The notes under the pieces: generated by a model | Told to the model about the DNA's origin: nothing | The model's input: only the letters and a program-made list of their open reading frames with translations | Database searches by the model: none | Position numbers and translations under genes: made by a program | Assembly (NCBI GenBank): GCA_008477525.1 | Contig: SPDT01000006.1 | Coordinates: 3,809,501 to 3,873,500, forward strand | Source of the DNA: Hypomyces perniciosus | Lineage: Eukaryota; Ascomycota; Sordariomycetes; Hypocreales; Hypocreaceae | Length of the DNA: 64,000 bases | Direction: 5' to 3' | In this document: positions 46,659-58,085 of the stretch, one piece after another | How the letters are laid out: each line of letters begins with the position of its first letter | Position numbering within the stretch: the stretch's first letter is position 1

Positions 46659-49600
46659 AGAAAAAGAAAAAGGATTAAAGAAGGAGTGAAGCGTCGCTGA
46701 TTGATGGAGAGGGACAATCAGCGGACAATAGGTAGGTGATGGGGGCATCTCCACCGTGTATCCCCTGCTCGACCACAAGCACTACTTGTTTTTGTTTGAT
46801 TCATTTTGCTGACTTTGCACGATTTCCCATGTAAAGTCCCCATTCTGGCGCGTTTTCACTGCGGTCTTTGGCCAGCGTCTTGGTCGCTCAGACGACTTGG
46901 ATGCTTTTGATGGATGATCGATTGGTTGGTGGTTGCGCCTCAGAAGTATGAAATAAGCGCCCTGGAGACTGCCCCGAGAGGTCTTATTGGCCGCCATGAT
47001 GCGCTGTACCAGTAGGGGCTTGTGATTGGCTGTTTGTCGCCAGTGCAGCGGTTAGAACCTGGTCATAACCCGCTGAAGAAATCACGGATGCGCGCAATCT
47101 GTACAATCTACACAATCACCATCATGGCCGTCTTCTCGATCATGGGAGGTTCAAATAAACATAAAATACTGTGGAGACATCGATTTGTACGACAAAACAT
47201 AGGTAGATGACGGTCAATTGATGAAGCAGGTTGAGCCGCGATTCTATCAGGGGGTTAAGCGGAACCAGTGTTTCGGTGTCTGATGGTTTTTTTTTCTCTT
47301 TGCGAGGCGAGATGGCAAGCAATCGAACGTCCAAGACCCCGGATTTGTTTGACGGCCACAATCACGTCATGTGATAGGCCATGGGATAGTAGCCAGAGCA
47401 AACCCTTGTTGGAGCTTGCAACAGCCTGCACCACTTGTCCACACATCGACAGCTCAACACTGCTTCAGATGGCGACCAGATACTGAGCTTAGTCACAAAA
47501 GACTGCCACTGATTAAGTGCATATTGGTCGTCGATTTGCTTCGTGTCGCTCTTCGTTAGACACCCGGCTTGGCAGATGCTGCAAGCCTTCTAGAGATCCT
47601 GCACAAAATGCCACAAGGTGACATCAAACAGACCCAACCTCATTTCGCCGTTCACTTTGAAGCCTAAACACAATGATGCTTGAATACGTAGAGCGACGAG
47701 TAGGAATGTAGATCTTCAGGGACCACGTGGGTCTAACTCACCAGCCGAGCAGAATGAAAACAAATACAGACCAGGCTGGCCATATATAACACAAGTCTCG
47801 GCCTGACGGGTCCTATTGGTGTCTAATACGGAGCACTTCGTACTTGTCTGTGATATGTGGTACTAGTTGGCACACCAGCCACCACCGAGCGCAGCAAGGC
47901 TCCAGCATTACAGGAGTGGGCTTGTCGCCAATCTTTGATGCCAGAGGAGGGTGCCCACGTATATCGACTCCAAGGCCTCGACCTCGCAGATATCAGAATG
48001 ACGAAGCCATACCCAACTAGAGACCTGGTCGGTTCAAGACGATACGAGCCTACGAGTACATACAGCACTAGTAAATAACCACCGATGACGACTCTCGGGC
48101 CAATCTACGGAGTAAAGGCGGGGGATTCATATATGACTGCGTATTTGTATGTGATGGCATTGGCATCCTGGGTAAACCTTGTTCATGCCAAGAAATCGCA
48201 TAATTGCTGCTTTGAAGAGATCAAGTATGTATTACTATCTACTGTGTACTAGGTAGGTATGCCCACGAGTACTTTGTACGGAGTGCTGATCGGTCATATA
48301 TCTTTTTTTTTCGTCAATGCCAGCAATTACGAACATTTACATGTAAATAATCAGAATTACTTTTCAGACGGGTACCTGGGTTCCGAGCCTCTCGTGAGGC
48401 TGATTTGGAGGCAGACCTTCAATCTCACACCTCCAAATTCTACTTTGTAAGACGGAGGAGCATTAGACAAAATGCATGGATTTCTTAACAAGTACGAAGT
48501 ACTTCGTACTCGTAAGCTGATTTAATATCCAAGGCCCTATTCTGTACGGAGTACGGTACTTCGTATACAGAAACGAATAGAGCCAGATACTACTAATAAA
48601 GCACTACTAATAATCCCAGTTTACTGACATAAGACGAGGCGCTCGTTTTCACACTCAATCTGCACTGCACGAACTGTCGTTTTTATATTTGCTTAGTACG
48701 GACTACAATACCCATGTCAATGATATATAAATAGATAACAAAATGAAGCACTACTATGGATAAAGCCCCAAACTAAATTTACGCATCGGCACTACGGAAT
48801 AGGCTTTCAGGAAAAGGCCCAGGGACTACGACCTAGATAACAGTACTTGTACGCATTTGGCCCCGAGTGCGAGCGATTAATCAATCATGCCTTTCCCGAC
48901 CTAACCGATTCCGAGATGGCGGGAGAAGTGACTACAGTTGGAAGGATCCAACATGTCCAGCTTGGCCCCTGAACGAAGATGAAAAAGAAAAGGATGCTGT
49001 GTATTAAGTACGGAATAATACTAGTAGTACTCGTACTACTAAGGAGACGGTTCCACCACATCTGTAGCTGCCGCATCGTTGTCTTCCTGTACTCCGTAAC
49101 CTTCATCTGCTGTAGTAGTAGTATTAGTACTCGTAGGAACTGTTTGCTGGGGTCCCACGGCGAAGCGAAAAGCAAACTTAAAAGAATCGAGGTCGATACG
49201 AGCAAAGGCACCCTTGCTCGCGTGGCTAACAAGGCCGATACGAGAAAGTCTTCAGGTGCTGCAAATCTTGGCCCCAACCCCTAACAAAGAGTGACCGATA
49301 TTAGGTGTGGGATTGTGTCATCTTGTTGAACTAAGCCACCACGCAGTTCGCTGACTTACGAGTAGAGATGCTGAACCTAAACCTTGCATCTTCTCTCCGT
49401 CACACGAAGGCACCCTTTTTGCTTGCTGCATTGCATGCACGCACGCGCACGCACGCAACGACCCATCATCCACTATTATCACACTATTATCACATCCTGC
49501 CTGGCCCACGGTACCAACGGCAGCACCAGCGCGGGCAGGCCACGGACGCCCCCAATTTCACTGCTGCCACACGGATCCATCCTCTGGGACCCGTTGTTCC

Positions 49601-49862
49601 GCGAGGCTTGCCAGCCCTTCTTTAACGCCGACGCCTCTGGGCCTCTGGCACTCTGGCACTCTGGCACGCAGCAGTAGTACATAGTGCCCATAGCGCCAAC
49701 GAGCAGCAGTTATCTGTCCCCAATTCACTGGCTCGACATTGCTTGTGTCGCGTCGCTGCGACATTGGCATTGTGGGCACATATCGCTCTGCCTCCCTCCC
49801 TTGCCAAGGTACCACCAAGGGACGGACGGTGCGTGTGCGCAGTGCCTGCTGGCATTGAATAT

Positions 49863-49880
49863 CCCCCCCCCCTTCTGCAT
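49863..49880 (+). repeat. C10-TTCTGCAT direct repeat, left copy
   Basis: Ten C followed by TTCTGCAT. An identical 18-mer in the same orientation occurs at 51985-52002, beyond the MNN10-like gene, and both are preceded by AATA-type sequence. Confidence 0.8.
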
Positions 49881-50216
49881 TGCTTGTTTCGAGGCGCAGA
49901 TATCGTTTTTCTGTCCCTTTTTAGTGCGGCTCCCCTTGGCTGGCCAAGCCACGCCAACGCAACGCAACCCGCCGCCACTCTATCGCGACACCTGTCGACT
50001 TTTCAACTTTTCGACTTTTCGTTCAACAACCATCCACCCTGGCTTCCCCAAAGCTTCCGGCCGGCTCCTCGAGCTCCTTCAGCGACCGGCCTGGACCGTC
50101 TCATCATCGACGGCGCTCCTCGGCTGGCGCCCATACTCTAAGCGAGCAACGGTCTGGCAACTTGCTTTCCATCCAGCCTCGTATTGCCAACCAGGGGCGG
50201 CTGTCCCCCATCATCG

Positions 50217-50350
50217 GTACGTCTCGCTCGTCTCGTCTCGTCCCGCCTCAATTCGTCTTGTCCTCCCGCGTCATTGACTGCTCTGCACGATCGTGTGTTG
50301 CGCAAACATGGGCCGTCTCGTTGGCTAATCTGTGTGCTCCCTTATTACAG
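50217..50350 (+). other. Probable 5'-UTR intron of the MNN10-like gene
   Basis: A GTACGT donor after CATCATCG and a TTATTACAG acceptor give a 134-bp intron ending 17 bp before the ATG. Leader introns of this size are common in fungal genes. Confidence 0.6.
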
Positions 50351-50367
50351 GTACTCCCGCCGACCCG

Positions 50368-51852
50368 ATGTCCCTCTCTCGAAGCCCGTCACCTGTTCCA
50401 GGTGGTGGGTGGTCAAGTCCCGGCCTGAATATCAACAGCGGTAGAACGAGTCCTGCAAACGTCGGTGGCAGCTCAGTATCTTGGGAATCAGCCAAAATGA
50501 GGAAGCACGGCGCCAACGGCTACCCATCCTTCTCGACCCAGAACCAAGGCTTCTTCACACGCCACATGCGTCGCATATCAAGTAGCTTGCCACGGTTCAA
50601 TTCTGGCCCTGGGAATACCTATGCCGAAAGGGAGAAGTCGGAACGCGAGCGATGGAGTGGCCAGAACACGTCCTTTTTCGGAAAGATAAAATCCCTCTTT
50701 GCTCGTGTGGGCAGGAGACTCAAGTGGAAGATCCTGATCCCCCTGATAATATTCTGCACCATTGCGATATACTACAGCACCCGTAAGTTGCACTGTCCTG
50801 TCTTTTCTTGCTCCCTGCTCACTCCGCAAACAGATGAAGCCCCCAGTATCGTTCATTGGTGGCGGAGGACATCATGGGGTGGCAATGGCGAAAAGTTCGT
50901 TATCATCCTGGCTGCCAATGTTGGCGGAGGTGTTATGGAATGGAAAGGAGCTCGCGAATGGGCCATTGAGCGAGACAGCGTACGCAACAAACGGAAATAT
51001 ACCACAAGATGGGGCTATGACCTGGAAATTGTCGACATGAAGACCAGGAAGCGATACGCACACGAGTGGCGAGAGAGCTGGGAAAAGGTCGACTTTTTGC
51101 GAAGCGCCCTGCGGAAATACCCCAAGGCAGAATGGTAAGGGAGACAGTCCTTCCCCTGAGGTGCTGTCACTAACCTGTCCAGGTTCTGGTGGCTCGATTT
51201 GAACACGTATGTCATGGAGCCATCGTACTCTCTGCAGCATCACCTTTTCAACCACCTGGACCGCCATGTGTACCGCGACATCAACCACTTTAATCCCCTC
51301 AATATTTCTCACCCCTTCACGGACGAGTATCTCGACGCAGACGCACGTAGCCCCGTGGGCAATGGTAACATCAACTCTGTGAACTTTCTCCTTTCCCAGG
51401 ATTGCGCAGGCTTCAACCTGGGTTCCTTCTTCATCCGACGAAGTGCCTGGACAGAGCGTCTTCTGGATGTCTGGTGGGATCCTGTAGCGTATGAGCAGAA
51501 GCATATGGAATGGGAGCATAAAGAACAGGACGCACTCGAACAACTGTACCGGAGTCAACCTTGGGTCAGGCAGCACACGGGCTTCCTGCCGCAGCGCATG
51601 ATCAACAGTTTCCCTCCAGCTGCATGTGCAGATGAGACGGGTCTGAACAACACCAGAATACACTACAACGAGCACGAACGGGACTTTGTTGTCAACATGG
51701 CCGGTTGTGAGTGGGGTCGCGATTGCTGGGGCGAAATGTACCATTACCGAGAGTTCAGTTACTGGCTCAACCGAAATCCTTGGGAACTTTTCAAGGAAGA
51801 AATTGTGGCGGTCATCTGGTTCAAGCTCACCGGCCGGCGGGTCAAGTTATGA
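50368..51852 (+). CDS. Mnn10-like alpha-1,6-mannosyltransferase (GT34)
   Basis: Exons are 50368-50782, 50834-51134 and 51183-51852, giving 461 aa. The start MSLSRSPSPVPGGGWSSPGL is preceded by a leader intron. It is a type II Golgi topology: about 115 basic/Ser-rich cytosolic residues, then one membrane span (WKILIPLIIFCTIAIYY) near 120-136. The GT34 (GMA12/MNN10) catalytic domain follows, with KFVIILAANVGGGV, the DxD-type WWLDLNTYVM, LSQDCAGFNLGSFFIRR and AGCEWGRDCW. In yeast Mnn10 acts in the M-Pol II complex extending the N-glycan alpha-1,6-mannose backbone. The same role in cell-wall mannan/galactomannan is inferred. Confidence 0.93.
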
Positions 51853-51984
51853 TTTTGACTCTGTCCCGTACTGGACGTGGCTGGGAAAATTGACCTTCAT
51901 CAGTTTCCGTTGAGGCTGATCACACACAGCTTTGTTTGTTGCATAGATATTGGTTTTTGATCGTTTTTTTCTGCACATCAAATA

Positions 51985-52002
51985 CCCCCCCCCCTTCTGC
52001 AT
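51985..52002 (+). repeat. C10-TTCTGCAT direct repeat, right copy
   Basis: Identical 18-mer to 49863-49880, placed about 130 bp after the MNN10-like stop codon. Confidence 0.8.
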
Positions 52003-53363
52003 GGTTGGACGATCTAATTGACGATGACCGGGAAGCATGTTGAGACGAGACAATGAACGACATCACATCTGCGCCGAACGGTTTAGGCTCGGCAGGCCGA
52101 TGCAACTTGCAGTCCCCCTATGCTTGAGGGGGGTGGCATTTGACGGCAATTTGGTCGGATCGAGATGCCTTGAACTGGGAAAGAGGAGGGAAACCTCTCA
52201 AGTCGATACATGTTTGGAGCAAACAAGGGTGATTTCAAAAGCGAAGAGGGACTTGGCAAGGGTAGGGTTCGCGATGCATATGACGCCATTGTATGGCCGT
52301 CTCGCGGCGTTGTGCGATTTTAATATTTAGTGGCCTTTCGGGCGGCATTTTCGGATCAGCCGTGTATGATTGGGTATATATTCACTGAGACACTTATAGA
52401 CGTGTTAGTACGAAGTACTTGAGCACTTACGATGTGTGTAGTGATTCTGTTGAGTGAGTTGAGTGAAGCATGTCCTTCGTAGTCGACGAGGTGGATTCAC
52501 TGAAAGAGCATTTGATGATCTACCATTGAGATGAGATGTGAAGATAAGCTATATCTACTTCGTATTACGTTTCTAATGGGGACAATACGGAGTACGAGCA
52601 ATCAATCTATGGAGGTATATAGTAGTATTCGTATCTCCACGACCAGGGCTGTCCGATACGAGCGATCTCTATACTCTGATTCGCGGTTAAATCTCCGTAC
52701 CAGGAACAATGCAATCATGCTGCGTGCTTAAAAGCAAGCTTACAATTTCCCTAGCATTCGGCCCGAATGGCTTCATGTATTCTTACGCCGCATACGAAGT
52801 AATATGGCCAGGCTGGATATGCAGAATGACAATGAAAGTCCGGGAAAAGCACACCACATACGAAGTACAACGTAGTAGTACACACAGACTTTGTAGGTAT
52901 GGCTGAGATAGAAGCTTTATGAACTGAGGCCGGGCTGGGCTGGGCGGTAAGAAGAACAACCCTAATGGATACAATCAATCCTCGCCTAAGTAAATAAGAA
53001 ACTTTAAGCTGATCTGATCAAGTTTCGTTCTAGACCAGATGTCTGATCAAACGAAACAAATAAACAAAAGCGGGATAAACCACAGCTGCAGAGTACCACT
53101 TCACTATTATATATATATATATATATACGTAGTACGGAGTGTTAGTAGTCTTCTTAAGTTTTTTGGGGTTGTTTCAGATAACCACGATCACTGCCCGGAG
53201 GAGAAACTCGGAATGTCGATCAGCACGTGCTGCTTTTTGGTGGGGTTGAGAAACACAGTCAATTCCTAAGGGACCTGACGATACTGACTGAATCCTCCCT
53301 AGGAAGTACTTTAGGGGTATTTAGTGCTAGTGCATCTTCATGCGTGTTTCAAGGTGCGCTTGG

Positions 53364-53378
53364 TGCGTGCGCGCGCGC

Positions 53379-53418
<40 letters not shown>
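53364..53418. repeat. Alternating GC/TG tract
   Basis: TGCGTGCGCGCGCG passes directly into about 17 TG units, giving some 54 bp of uninterrupted alternating purine-pyrimidine sequence, the type able to adopt Z-DNA. Confidence 0.85.
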
Positions 53419-53420
<2 letters not shown>

Positions 53421-54681
53421 ACTACTCCGTACTCCGTAGCCAGAGAGGCATTCTATGCTCTCGCATTCCGGGTATTAATGGGTTGGGTCCCTTTTTGGAA
53501 TGCAACACCGACCCCCACGACCCAAGAACTTGGGCCTGAGGCAGAGGCAGAGGCAGAGGGGTAGAAGAAGAAAATGATACTCGTAGATGCCGTATCTTCC
53601 CTTCTTATCTTATTTTCTTTATTTAGGTCATGACCAAGAAGAGACGAGCCTTTGGTGAACCCACAGTGGCGGGAACTGGACGAGTCGAGTTGGTCGAGTA
53701 AACGCTCTGCTGGAGAGCGCTTGGCCCGGCGGTTAAAACAGAACTTGACGGACGGACAGATCGGCAGGTCGTTTTGGGGGCCGATGCAACGGTGCAAGGA
53801 GCAAAAGTGCATAGGCGCGCTGCAGAAGATCCGGAAATCGGGGCTATATCGGGGCTCGGAGTCTGACATCACCTGACCGTTTGGGTATCGCGGTTCTGCA
53901 GCTGACAGTCAGATAAACAGCCACAGACTATTACTACTACTACTACTACTACTATAAACAAGTTTCACATGGGGATCGAGACCAAGAGCGATAGAGAGAG
54001 AGAGGGGGGGGGAAACGGATGGTTTGCTTCAACCGTAGGACAGGAACCCGCCACAGATACCAAGAGGATAGCACGTTTCAGGGGCCGCTGATTGCTAAAA
54101 TGGCAGCGCCAACGGCAGCGCTCAAGCCCCCCTGTTTCGGCGCATGATTGGCTGCCATGCAACAACACTACCGTCTCACCTCACAACCACCCACACACGG
54201 ATATGGTTGAAGCGCGCAGACTGACAATATACGGAGCCTCCACGAAATACAGAACGACCAGCCATGACGACCTCTAGCACGGAGCTTGCATACGTATGCA
54301 CAGCATGGAGAGAGCCTTGGCTGTGTGGGTTGTAGGCGGCTGAGTCGTGCTCTGGACTGGATAGGACGCACTAATAAATGGATGTCTCGAAAAGCAACCA
54401 GAAATTAGAGACATCGCGGCCCGTATTTAGATGACCACATTCCCCCATGAGGTCGGCATTGTCTCTCCTTTGCCTCCCATTGACATCCCACCGATATCCC
54501 ATCGACACGCGCTTCACTTCGCTTTGGGCTCAGTTTAAGCCGTTCAATCCTTCCGGTAGCTGGTGTTCCTATTGAGTGACAAGACAATCTCTCCTTTTGA
54601 CGTCAACCGTCCCATTCAACCCAATTCACTGGGCTTCTCTTCTCGAGACCTCATCCCATTGTTGGCTTCCACAGCCTCTCT

Positions 54682-54750
54682 CTTTTTTTCCTTCTTTTTT
54701 TCCTTCTTTTTTTCCTTCTTTTTTTCCTTCTTTTTTTTTCTTTCTCTTTT
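54682..54750. repeat. 12-bp pyrimidine tandem repeat
   Basis: TTCTTTTTTTCC is repeated four times or more within an all-pyrimidine strand of about 70 nt. It lies about 280-345 bp upstream of the GH16 ATG. Confidence 0.85.
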
Positions 54751-55026
54751 TTCCCCTCTGTTCATGTGCACTTTCGTCTGAATCTATTCCCAACCCTTCT
54801 TTTCTGTTACCTGGCATACATCGCAACGGCGAATTCATCTTCTTGACCAAACCCAGGGGGCTTTTGGCATCATTCTACTAGAGTCTTTTCCTGCTTGACG
54901 CAGCTTTTCATCGCTTCCGTGACTGGTTCACTCTGCGATTCACAGCCTCTTCGACTTGTCACACACAAAAACTTCTTGATACTTTAATACACTCCTGAAC
55001 AACCAGCACCTTCTTGGACCAACACC

Positions 55027-56121
55027 ATGCACTCTTCTGCACGTCTCGCTCTTGGCCTCGTTGCCCTCTTTGCCGGTGGAGTTGCCCAGGCCCAGTACGC
55101 TCTCAACGTCACATACGATGCCACCAACTTCTTCTCTACTTTCGACTTCTTCTCTGAACCGGATCCTACCCATGGCTTTGTCGAATATGTCGATGCCCAA
55201 ACCGCTAACGCCGAACGTTTGGCCGGCATTTCCCAGGGAGGTGTCTACATGGGCGTCGACAGCACCACCATGTACCCTGCCAAGGGTCGCAAGTCAGTTC
55301 GCGTGACTTCCCAGCAGTCCTTCACTCACGGCCTGTTCATTGCCGACATTGCTCATATGCCCGGGAGCATCTGTGGTGCGTGGCCGGCATTCTGGATGTT
55401 CGGCCCCAACTGGCCAAGCCATGGCGAGATCGACATAATCGAGGGTGTCAATACTCAGACACGGAATTCGATTACCCTGCACACCTCTCCGGGGTGCACC
55501 ATCACCAACTCGGGCTCCCTGAACTCTACTGCTCTGGCCAGCGAGGATTGCGGTGCAGGCAATGGCAACCCCGGATGTGGCCAGTCGACCGAGGACAACC
55601 AGAACTATGGTGATGGCTTCAATACCAATGGCGGCGGCGTCTATGCTACGGAGTGGACGTCTGACTACATTGCCGTTTGGTTCTTCCCTCGATTCCGCAT
55701 TCCCCTCGACATCACCACCGGCACCCCCAATCCTTCTAGCTGGGGCCTGCCCTCGGCCAAGTTCAACGGCGGCAGCGGCTGCAACATCGATGAGCACTTT
55801 TCAAACCACAACATCATCTTTGACACTACCTTCTGTGGTGACTGGGCCGGCAACGTGTGGAGCTCCAACTCTGAATGTTCTGCCCTGGCAAACACTTGCG
55901 TGGACTATGTCTCTGCCAACCCTTCTGCTTTTGCTGAGGCCTACTGGCTTGTCAACTCCATCAAGGTGTACAACCAGCAGAACGGCTCTACTGGGCCCTA
56001 TCCCACGCCCACTGTCTCCTCAAACCCCACAGCCTACCCTCCACCGACCTCCCCCACGGTCTATCCTACGGCTTACCCTACAACTTATCCCGCGACCTAT
56101 CCCACGCCATTCAAGGCATAA
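55027..56121 (+). CDS. Secreted GH16 family endo-beta-glucanase
   Basis: A single exon of 364 aa. The signal peptide MHSSARLALGLVALFAGGVAQA is followed by the GH16 jelly roll. The catalytic signature is GEIDIIEGVN (~138-147), with Glu-x-Asp-x-x-Glu supplying nucleophile and acid/base, and upstream GAWPAFWMFGP. Many Cys and Asn-x-Ser/Thr sites fit an extracellular enzyme. The C-terminus is a YPT-rich tail (TVYPTAYPTTYPATYP) without a GPI signal. GH16 members of this type cleave mixed-linked or beta-1,3-glucan. A role in wall remodelling or plant-glucan use cannot be separated from sequence. Codon use is strongly C-ending, suggesting high expression. Confidence 0.93.
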   Translation: MHSSARLALGLVALFAGGVAQAQYALNVTYDATNFFSTFDFFSEPDPTHGFVEYVDAQTANAERLAGISQGGVYMGVDSTTMYPAKGRKSVRVTSQQSFTHGLFIADIAHMPGSICGAWPAFWMFGPNWPSHGEIDIIEGVNTQTRNSITLHTSPGCTITNSGSLNSTALASEDCGAGNGNPGCGQSTEDNQNYGDGFNTNGGGVYATEWTSDYIAVWFFPRFRIPLDITTGTPNPSSWGLPSAKFNGGSGCNIDEHFSNHNIIFDTTFCGDWAGNVWSSNSECSALANTCVDYVSANPSAFAEAYWLVNSIKVYNQQNGSTGPYPTPTVSSNPTAYPPPTSPTVYPTAYPTTYPATYPTPFKA

Positions 56122-57396
56122 GGGGGGAAACTTCCAGAAGCCGAAGACTTGATGAGTTTAGAGATGAGGCGTTGTGAGATACCCAGAGTCACTCGTTTTA
56201 TGGAAAGGAAAATGAGATTGGTTGGTTGGCGAAAATTGGCGTTGGATTTGAACTTGCTTTAGATGTCTTTTTTTTCTCTCTTCTATGGGACATAGATTTC
56301 ACGATTCATACACACATATGGTCGCGACGACCACCTTTCCTTCTTGTATATAGTCATTCGTTCTCTGCTGAAGAGTCATTGTAACTACGGTCCTGAATTT
56401 ACCTCCAATTCAGATCCAAATCGGCTTTTCACGACTCGTTTTTGTTTTGTTTTATGTGATGCACTTTATGATCATCGAGAAGAGTGAGAAGAGCTTCGGT
56501 CATCGTTGGTTGAGTGGCCAAGCCAACCTTTCTTTTCTGACCCAAAAGTTACGGTGTCTAATAATCCCGAATCGGGGCCTCGGGGAGTTGAGTTGGCCCG
56601 CAAGTTGGCCACTGATTCGAATAGACAAGACAGATTAGGAGAAGCCGATGCCAGCTACCCGGGAGGAAGGATCGGAACCCAACCGCGATCTCACGAGGAT
56701 AAACCAATAAGAACTGAGGATCAGGATGGAATAAACCACAGAGCGTCTCCACCAAGTGGACCAAGGAACCGGCCCCTCGGACTGGAATCATTGCCTGGGG
56801 CGCGCCGCTGAAAGGACAAGTTGGTGATGCGGTGGAATGTCGTCTATGTCTGAATCATGGCCAAAAAGGATCCCACGCGGTCCGATTCTGTCGCTACGCT
56901 GAGGAACAGGACAATGTCGAGAGGGTGTCAAGATTCAGCATCAACAGAGGAAGAAACAGAACCTGTCAAGCGGGTGACAATAAATCAAGGACTACTATTG
57001 CTACGGATTGCCCTCATTGCTACAGATATCTCATACGCCATACATAACGGTAACCCTGGCAGCTATTTGTAATCTCTAATATATATATAAAAAAATAGTA
57101 AAAGTTTTAAATACTTTCTATTGGACTTTATATATTTGCAGTCTCTGTTTTGTTGCTACCCGCTTAACTGCCTTGGGTTTTCTTTCGCTAAAAATACTCT
57201 TATTAGTTGTAAGAATAGAGAGGCCGATCAGTAGCTATTAGATACGAGACGCGCCTTGGCACTGGTCAGTGTTGGGACAAGTCGGACATATCTCAACCAT
57301 AAAAAGCCTCACACATAAATAACCAACAACTCCCATGGCGAACAACTGCATAGCGATTCATAGCTTCAATTAAACTCCATCTCACAACAGCCCATC
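56122..57396. other. Intergenic with an AT-rich patch
   Basis: A 1.3-kb region. The first 300 bp are 3' flank of the GH16 gene. At 57068-57145 there is a local AT-rich island (ATATATATATAAAAAAATAG, then TTTTAAATAC). A TATA-like CATAAAAAGCC lies near 57297, about 100 bp before the MAPEG ATG. Frames at 56832-57072 lack domains. Confidence 0.55.
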
Positions 57397-58085
57397 ATGG
57401 ACTCAATCCTAGGTCTCGATCTTTCCAAGAACATCTCCTTCTTCAGTGTAAGAAAAAAAAAAAAAACCCCCCCCACCCTAGAGTTTGCTCTTTCAAAACC
57501 ACCGAAACCTTTTCGCCGTTGAATCATGGCTTACGGAAAGTTTTTTTTTTTAAAAAAAAATTACAGGTCCCTGCCGCTTTTGTGCTATGCATGATCCCTA
57601 ATGTCTACGCGTCCTCGTTGGCCGGAAAAGCGTATGATCCCGCAAACCCTAGGGCCATGGTAAACACCATTGCCTCGGATGAGAAGGTCGACAAGATTGT
57701 AAGTTCCCGGAGACGTTGCACAAGAGAAGAAAACGGAGAAGAAGAAAAACATATGAAGAAGAAAAACTAAACTCCTTCTCATCAGCGCAAACAACGCATC
57801 GCCCGCGCCAAAAACGCTTCGGATAACGGGTTCGAGACACTGGGCTTTTACTCTGCTGCTGTCGTTGCCGTGAACCAGGCCGGTCTTGATGCTCGCACGC
57901 TTAACGTCCTAACTCTGGGGTACCTCCTCTCGCGTCTGGGATACATCTTTGCATATGTTCATCTTGGTCAGAACCGCAACCTGGCGCCGCTGAGGTCCTT
58001 GTTCTGGGGTGTTAGCATTAGCCTTGCGATTACCTTGTGGACTAAGGCTGGGTTTAAGATGATGGAGACGTACGGCTCTTCTTAG
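57397..58085 (+). CDS. MAPEG family membrane protein
   Basis: Exons are 57397-57447, 57567-57698 and 57786-58085, giving 160 aa. Four hydrophobic segments are visible: VPAAFVLCMIPNVYA (~18), FYSAAVVAVNQAG, LTLGYLLSRLGYIFAYVH and FWGVSISLAITLW. The order, the RLGYIFAYV element and the length are those of fungal MAPEG proteins (membrane-associated, eicosanoid and glutathione metabolism). Many have no proven activity; glutathione transferase or peroxidase activity is possible. Intron 1 carries runs of 13 A, 8 C, 11 T and 9 A, unusual for its 119 bp. The ATG lies 100 bp after a TATA-like box. Confidence 0.85.

Larger units (their letters stand above)
46315..50367. other. 4-kb gene-free interval plus MNN10 leader
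   Basis: Contains (GA)n at 46628-46653, a CCACGTGG palindrome near 47723, many motif copies between 47825 and 49095, an ACGC-rich patch near 49438 and a C10 tract at 49863-49872. The final ~450 bp are CT-rich and include a probable 5'-UTR intron (50217-50350). I found no coding frame longer than 200 codons and none with a domain. Confidence 0.55.
51853..55026. other. 3.2-kb gene-free interval with simple repeats and GH16 leader
   Basis: Holds the second C10-TTCTGCAT copy, motif copies (52410, 52587, 52793, 52858, 53127, 53422), (AT)n at about 53107-53126, a purine-pyrimidine alternating tract (53364-53418), a CTA triplet run near 53932-53954 and a 12-bp pyrimidine tandem array (54682-54750). 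The last 100 bp look like the GH16 5' leader. No coding frame is supported. Confidence 0.55.

Noticed and set aside
56832..57072. Short frames possibly from a transposase
   Set aside because: No catalytic motif, no terminal repeats and no second copy in the window.
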